Shown: piece after piece, positions 59,251-64,000 of the stretch | Numbering within the stretch: the stretch's first letter is position 1 | Layout of the letters: the number at the start of each line of letters is the position of its first letter | Assembly: GCF_949987515.2 (NCBI RefSeq) | Contig: NC_082683.1 | Location: forward strand, 122,164,582-122,228,581 | Source of the DNA: Delphinus delphis | Taxonomy: Eukaryota; Chordata; Mammalia; Artiodactyla; Delphinidae | DNA length: 64,000 nt | Reading direction: 5' to 3' | The notes under the pieces: generated by a model | The model's input: the letters and a program-made list of their open reading frames with translations, nothing else | Database searches by the model: none | Told to the model about the DNA's origin: nothing | Translations under genes and position numbers: made by a program

Positions 59251-60439
59251 CACTCTGTTCCGCTGAGTCTCAGCCTAAGCTGGATAGGACAGGTGCCTGG
59301 CTTCCTGCAGCTCCCAGTGTGGTGCTCTGCACTGGCTGTGTGGAATGAACGTGAAATATACCAAGCAAAAAGTGGAAATGAAGTCCTCTTTCAGCACCCT
59401 TCTGCAGTACAATTTGGTTGGTTTCCTCAAAAAGCTTTTTTCAATTACAAGCATACACTTATTCACAGATAGAGTCCTTTTACATAAATGTTAACCCTCT
59501 TGGGAAACATTTCTTTTCCTCCATGACTCCTTGGGGACATGTCCCTTGAGTTATGACATTATCTTAGCTGTGCGACAATGAACGGCCCTGAAATTGTTTT
59601 ATGTTACCTAAATGTCAGTCTTCTTGAGATTTGGGGAACATTTTAGCTTCATCAGCAATATCCTGGGGAGAGTGGTGCTCGTCCAGATGGCTGCTGCCAT
59701 CTATTTTCTGTTGATTCTTACTAGAAGATGTCATCCCTGTAAAGAAAGTTAATGTTGCTAAACTCTAAGGATATACCTTATTTGGAGGTTTGAGCATCCT
59801 GGTTACTGACTGCGGTCTTTTCCTAGTTCCTATAATTGTGCTGATGAGAAAAAAAAGACGGCGTAAAATTTTCTTTGTGTAATAACAACCTTTTATAATA
59901 ACATTTGGGAAGTGGTTAAGTCTTGTCTTTCCTTCTCTTCCCCTCCAGTGGGAGCGGAGGCTTTCCCTGAAGGGCAGGGGCTCTTAGGTTAGCCTGGGGC
60001 CCTAGGGTGGTGTTCCAGAAGGGCCATCAATTTCTTAAACTATGTAGAATCTTGTTAAGTGTGCGCATTTTGCTGGAGGAGCTTTCCATCCCAGAATGGA
60101 GCATGAGGACACAAAGAGCCCTTTTTGATACGGGTATTAACACACTCTCATTCTCAGGCTATAGCGGTTCTGGAGGCTGACTTGATTTAGAGATTGGAAA
60201 TACTTTTTTCTAGTTTGAGGAAATGAGGTGGGTGCCCTCTAGAGAGGGCAGTTTGGACGTTTCCTCGTTAGGGCACAGAGGTTCTCACTAATTGAGGAGA
60301 ATGTGTGGGCTCAGCCTGTATACAGGGGGCACCTGGTCAGATTAAATAAACATTTTGGTGTGACACTAATGTCATGCCCACTTTCGTCCCCATCTGAGCC
60401 TTTTATCATGTAGTTTGGAAATAGCTCACACCCTCATAT
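59251..60439. other. Intronic DNA, no feature seen
   Basis: Unique sequence without a recognisable exon or repeat. Confidence 0.4.
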
Positions 60440-60455
60440 TTAACTGGCTGTTTTT

Positions 60456-60678
60456 TTTGTTTTGTTTTTGTTTTGTTTTGTTTTTTTGCGGTATGCGGGC
60501 CTCTCACTGTTGTGGCCTCTCCCGTTGCGGAGCACAGCCTCCAGACACGCAGGCTCAGGGGCCATGGCTCACGGGCCCAGCTGCCCCGCGGCATGTGGGA
60601 TCCTCCCGGACTGGGGCACGAACCTGTGTTCCCTGCATCGGCAGGCGGACTCTCAACCACTGCGCCACCAGGAAAGCC
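60456..60678 (-). mobile_element. CHR SINE (short form), antisense
   Basis: From a (GTTTT)n tail through TGCGGTATGCGGGCC to CACCAGGAAAGCC. A perfect 16-bp duplication, TTAACTGGCTGTTTTT, lies at 60440-60455 and 60679-60694. Confidence 0.96.
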
Positions 60679-60809
60679 TTAACTGGCTGTTTTTATTCCA
60701 AATGCTGCTGCTTTTGTGCAAGTACCTGATTAAAAATTTAACCTGTATGTTATTACTTGGTAAAAGTTTAAAAAATGTATTTGGTATAAAAAGACAAATA
60801 GTTCTGCCT

Positions 60810-60985
60810 TTGCTCTGCTACTGCCTAGTGCAGTGGGCTTGAGGAAAGTTGCTTGCTGTGCCTCATTTTCCTCATCTGTAAAATGGGTACCAAAATGTAC
60901 CTCTCAAAAGAGGTGAAATAATATAGAGATGGCAGTTGAAACGTTACCTGGTATTTAGTAAATAGCTTTTAGGAAGATGATGATG
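60810..60985 (+). repeat. MIR SINE
   Basis: CTGTGCCTCATTTTCCTCATC, TGTAAAATGGGTACC and AAATAATATAGAGATGGCAG follow the forward MIR core. Confidence 0.8.
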
Positions 60986-61279
60986 ACAGTAAGGATAACT
61001 ACCTCTGCAGAAAGGCTTATAACCCTAAATAAGGAGTCCTTTCTCCTTCGCTCCATCCCATTTCCCAGAGACAAACACTTTCAATTCTTTTGATTATTTC
61101 ACTATTTCTGAATTTCAAAAAATCACATTTTCACTGCTATTTTCTGATTTTTCCTCTCCCAATATTAAACATTCTTTATTGACTCCCTGTTGTAGATGAT
61201 GAGGTTTTAACTAACACCTCTTCCCCTACGTCTCTTGTTCTAATATAATTATATCAAGTTTCAGTTAGAGCGATATTTA

Positions 61280-62028
61280 TTTATTTATTTCTTGTTTAAA
61301 AAATAAATTTTCTTTTTTTAAAAATTTTTATTGATTGATTGATTTTTGGCTGCATTGGGTCTTCGTTGCTGTGCGCGGGCTTTCTCTAGTTGCGGCGAGC
61401 GGGGGCTACGCTTCGTTGCGGTGCGTGGGCTTCTTATTGCTGTGGTTTCTCTAGTTGCGGAGCACGCTTCAGTAGGCGCCGCAGGCTTCAGTAATTGCAG
61501 CACGTGGGCTCCAGTAATTGCAGCACGTGGGCTCAGTAGTTATGGCTCACGGGCTCTAGAGCGCAAGCTCGGTATTTGTGGCACACAGGCTAAGCTGCTC
61601 CGCGGCATGTGGGATCTTCCCGGACCAGGGATCGAGCCCATGTCCCCTGCCTTGGCAGGCGGATTCTTAAGCACTGCGCCACCAGGGAAGTCCCATAAAT
61701 TTTCTTTATTAATTAATTTTTATTGGAGTATAGTTGAATTACAGTGTTGTGTTAGTTTCTGCTGTACAACAAAGTGAACCAGTTTTGGTTTTTTTTTTTT
61801 ACATCTTTATTAGAGTATAATTGCTTTACAATGTTGTGTTAGTTTCTGCTGTATCAGTGAATCAGCTATATGTACACATATATCCCCATATCCCCTCCCT
61901 CTTGAGCCTCCCTCCCACCCTCCCTATCCCACCCCTCTAGGTGGTCGCAAAGCACCGAGCTGAGTCCCTGTGCTATGCAGCTGCTTCCCACTAGCTATCT
62001 GTTTTACATTTGGTAGTGTATATATGCA
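61280..62028 (-). mobile_element. L1 insertion with two 3' ends, antisense
   Basis: On the - strand, from the right: an L1 3'UTR with the G-rich tract (its reverse CCCTCCCACCCTCCCTATCCC near 61910), AATAAAGATG and a poly(A) (T-run at 61788-61800). A second, different L1 3' tail follows (reverse of TTTATTGGAGTATAGTTGAATTAC near 61722), then an A/T-rich end. One duplication with one mismatch encloses both: AGAGCGATATTTA at 61267-61279 and AGAGCGACATTTA at 62029-62041. A CHR SINE is nested in the tail. Confidence 0.85.
61316..61694 (-). mobile_element. CHR SINE (long form) nested in an L1 tail, antisense
   Basis: Body from TTTTTGGCTGCATTGGGTC to CACCAGGGAAGTCCC. A perfect 13-bp duplication, ATAAATTTTCTTT, lies at 61303-61315 and 61695-61707. 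A short internal duplication (TAATTGCAGCACGTGGGCTC near 61492-61532) lengthens it. Confidence 0.95.
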
Positions 62029-62041
62029 GAGCGACATTTAG

Positions 62042-63122
62042 TGTTTTACATTATTATGATCATATAAACTTTGTTCATAGCTGAGTTGTGGGATAGTGTT
62101 GGGTGTTACTGAATATTTCAACTGCTATTTTGAATTGAAAAAAAATGAAGGGGGTATTGTTGATTTGCTCTCAGTTATGAAGTTAAAGGTTGTCATGCGG
62201 TTGCTAACTGCTTAGATGTATTTTGTGAGCCGCTTATTTTTCTCCTCGGCTGTTCAGTTTTACCTCATTCGTTCATATAACCATACAGGAATCTTAGAAT
62301 TGGTAGAGGTTGAATTTCTAGAAGAAACATTGGGCTTTCGATAGACTGGGAGTTTGGAGCAGACATGGATGTCTGTGAGTCTGTTAGCTTTTGGTACTAG
62401 CTGCCCTTCAGGTCCTTATCCTTAGGCTTCAGAACATATGCCAGGTTTCAGGGAAGCACAAGGTGGGACTGCCTAGGTGGGTGTGGAACGAAATGAGCCC
62501 AATGTGGGAAAAGGCAAACTGCTAATATGATTATGAAAAGGAAATACGAATGACAGTAGGGAAGAGCAGAGTCTTCAAAGTGCACTCAACAGAAGGACTA
62601 GGCAGATTTTCACAGATGGAAAGTCAGTGTTGATTTACTTCTATAATACTTGGTACAGTTTACCCAGCCTGGGGGGAGGGGCGGAGATAAGGACAAAGGA
62701 GGAGTTGTGGTTTTGTGGGTCTCAAGTGTTTACCAACGAACCAGACAGGAGGTCAGGTGGTGCGGTGCCACTGCTCTGAGAATCCTAACTGGAGACAAAA
62801 CATTGCCTTTGTGTAGTTCATGGTGAAAGTGTGGGCTCTGGATTTGGGACAGGGGTTGGGGAAAACCAGACGCCAAGCAGAATTTCTCTCTGGAGCTGCA
62901 GTTAATGAAGTAGTCCTGAAGGGATCCTGGTCTGGGACTTGCTGGCCTCAGAGATGTAGCGGGAAAGGGGCAGGGCAGGGCCGGAGTGGGGGGAGGGTGG
63001 GGAGAGAGGAGGAAGCCAGTGCTCAGGTACTAATCATTGCTTTATACAGAATGATCAGGTGCAGCATTGAGAGGGAAACACAAGATTAATTCCTGCTTAA
63101 GACAAAGTTACTTTTCTCATCT
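62042..63122. other. Intronic DNA, no feature seen
   Basis: Unique sequence. Two G-rich stretches occur near 62672 and 62982. I see no exon or repeat. Confidence 0.4.
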
Positions 63123-63132
63123 TTGGCTCTAA

Positions 63133-63236
63133 CCTTTTTTTTTTTTTTTTTGCAGTATAATTGCTTTACAATGTTGTCTTAGTTTCTGCTGTACGACAAA
63201 GTGAATCAGCTATATGTATACGTATATCGCCTCCCT
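63133..63236 (-). mobile_element. Very short L1 3' end, antisense
   Basis: A T-run followed by GTATAATTGCTTTACAATG and GTGAATCAGCTATATGTATAC, the last ~100 bp of L1. A short duplication, TTGGCTCT, lies near 63123-63130 and 63237-63244. Confidence 0.85.
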
Positions 63237-63244
63237 CTTGGCTC

Positions 63245-64000
63245 TTTTTGTGTTGGGGGTTAGTGACCAGTTTTGTAGGGTAATTGTCGTGAGGGTTTAT
63301 ACACACTGGAAAAGCTGGTTTTAGCTGGGAAAGCATGTCTCTTGGAGTGAGTAGCAGAGGGTTTTCTTGTTCACAGTAGTTCTTCCCTTTCTGTTCTTGG
63401 TGTGGTACCTTCCTCCACATTTTTCATTCAGCCTTTACCAGGTTTTGCTGAATAGTTAACAGTAAGTCATAAACGTCTGTAACTTGGTCATTTTCTGTAT
63501 CAAGAAGGTGTAATTACTAACACTCATTACTCAGAGAGATGGACTGGATTAACAGGTAAGAGGTTTGACTGGGGTGACCCAGAAATGGTAAGGAATAGTC
63601 AGGAAAAGAACCCAAGCTTGCTCCATATGCCAGAACAGACACCTTCTTTAGGTCCACGTTGAGGGGAACTGGAATAGACAGCCTTGAAATTCCCTTCCAG
63701 GTCACATAGTCTGAATCTTGGGGAAGGTAAACACAAGATTCTTTTCCCTCTGTGATCTGTGTCTCATCTTTGGAGCTGACCTGGCACACCTGGGTGTCTC
63801 TGAGATCCGGTTGTGGCCGTCAGCCCCCAGGGGAAACATTGTGAAAGGTGCATTGTGGTGGTGGTTTTTCTCTCTGGTTTATTCTTTTGTCTTCTGGCTT
63901 CATCCATAAGCACACAGATTCTCAGGCTCTTTCCTTTGTCTTAGTTTCCTTTTGAATGTTTGGAAGGAAGCTTTCATTTTGTGCCCCAGTTTTTTTTTTT
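63245..64000. other. Intronic DNA, no feature seen
   Basis: Unique sequence to the window edge, which ends in a T-run that may be the tail of another antisense retroelement. Confidence 0.4.

Larger units (their letters stand above)
40973..64000 (+). other. UCK2: UCK2 intron 1 (first 23 kb)
   Basis: The donor GT is at 40973-40974. No stretch before the window end encodes the next UCK2 residues, so the intron runs out of the window. A large first intron fits what is known of mammalian UCK2. It contains 15 CHR/tRNA-type SINEs and six L1 insertions, all six L1s antisense to the gene, plus older L2 and MIR copies. Confidence 0.85.

Overview
This window is mammalian nuclear DNA, almost certainly from a cetacean. 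It carries many copies of the CHR family of tRNA-derived SINEs, including the roughly 200-bp form that ends in a GCGTACCGCAAAA-type tail. It also holds L1 elements with cetartiodactyl-type 3' ends and old mammalian MIR and L2 repeats. There are no operons, ribosome binding sites or bacterial features.

Only one host gene is supported. A CpG island at about 40440-41560 contains the first coding exon of UCK2 (uridine-cytidine kinase 2) on the + strand at 40874-40972. The exon ends in a GT splice donor that cuts through the Walker A loop. Everything to the right (40973-64000) reads as UCK2 intron 1. Everything to the left is intergenic and repeat-rich.

Region by region: 1-14451 is a tandem array of about 1.21-1.28-kb composite units. 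Each unit joins a ~330-bp head of unknown origin to a diverged L1 3' end. The array was invaded by a full-length L1 (355-8072, with a 16-bp target-site duplication) and by a SINE. A second, older L1 (14452-19320) cuts the array off. At 19.4-23.2 kb there is a SINE, unrecognised GC-rich DNA and a decayed gammaretrovirus-like ERV whose RT/RNase H remnant runs almost directly into an env transmembrane remnant. A single diverged copy of the array head lies alone at 24187-24520, beside a 52-bp perfect AT-rich palindrome. The stretch from 25 to 39 kb holds L1 fragments of several ages, a solo retroviral LTR on the - strand, MIR, MER5-like, L2 and CHR SINE copies.

The intron part is dense in repeats: 15 CHR/tRNA SINEs in 23 kb, 12 of them antisense to UCK2, and six L1 insertions, all antisense. 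Many have target-site duplications readable directly from the sequence, so the order of insertion can be worked out.

The most unusual signal is the composite tandem array with its two-class (A/B versus C) higher-order pattern and its lone relative 10 kb away. Other points of note are L1 insertions carrying two 3' ends within one duplication, and an L1 copy that was polyadenylated inside ORF2. All family names come from recognition by eye; no database was searched.
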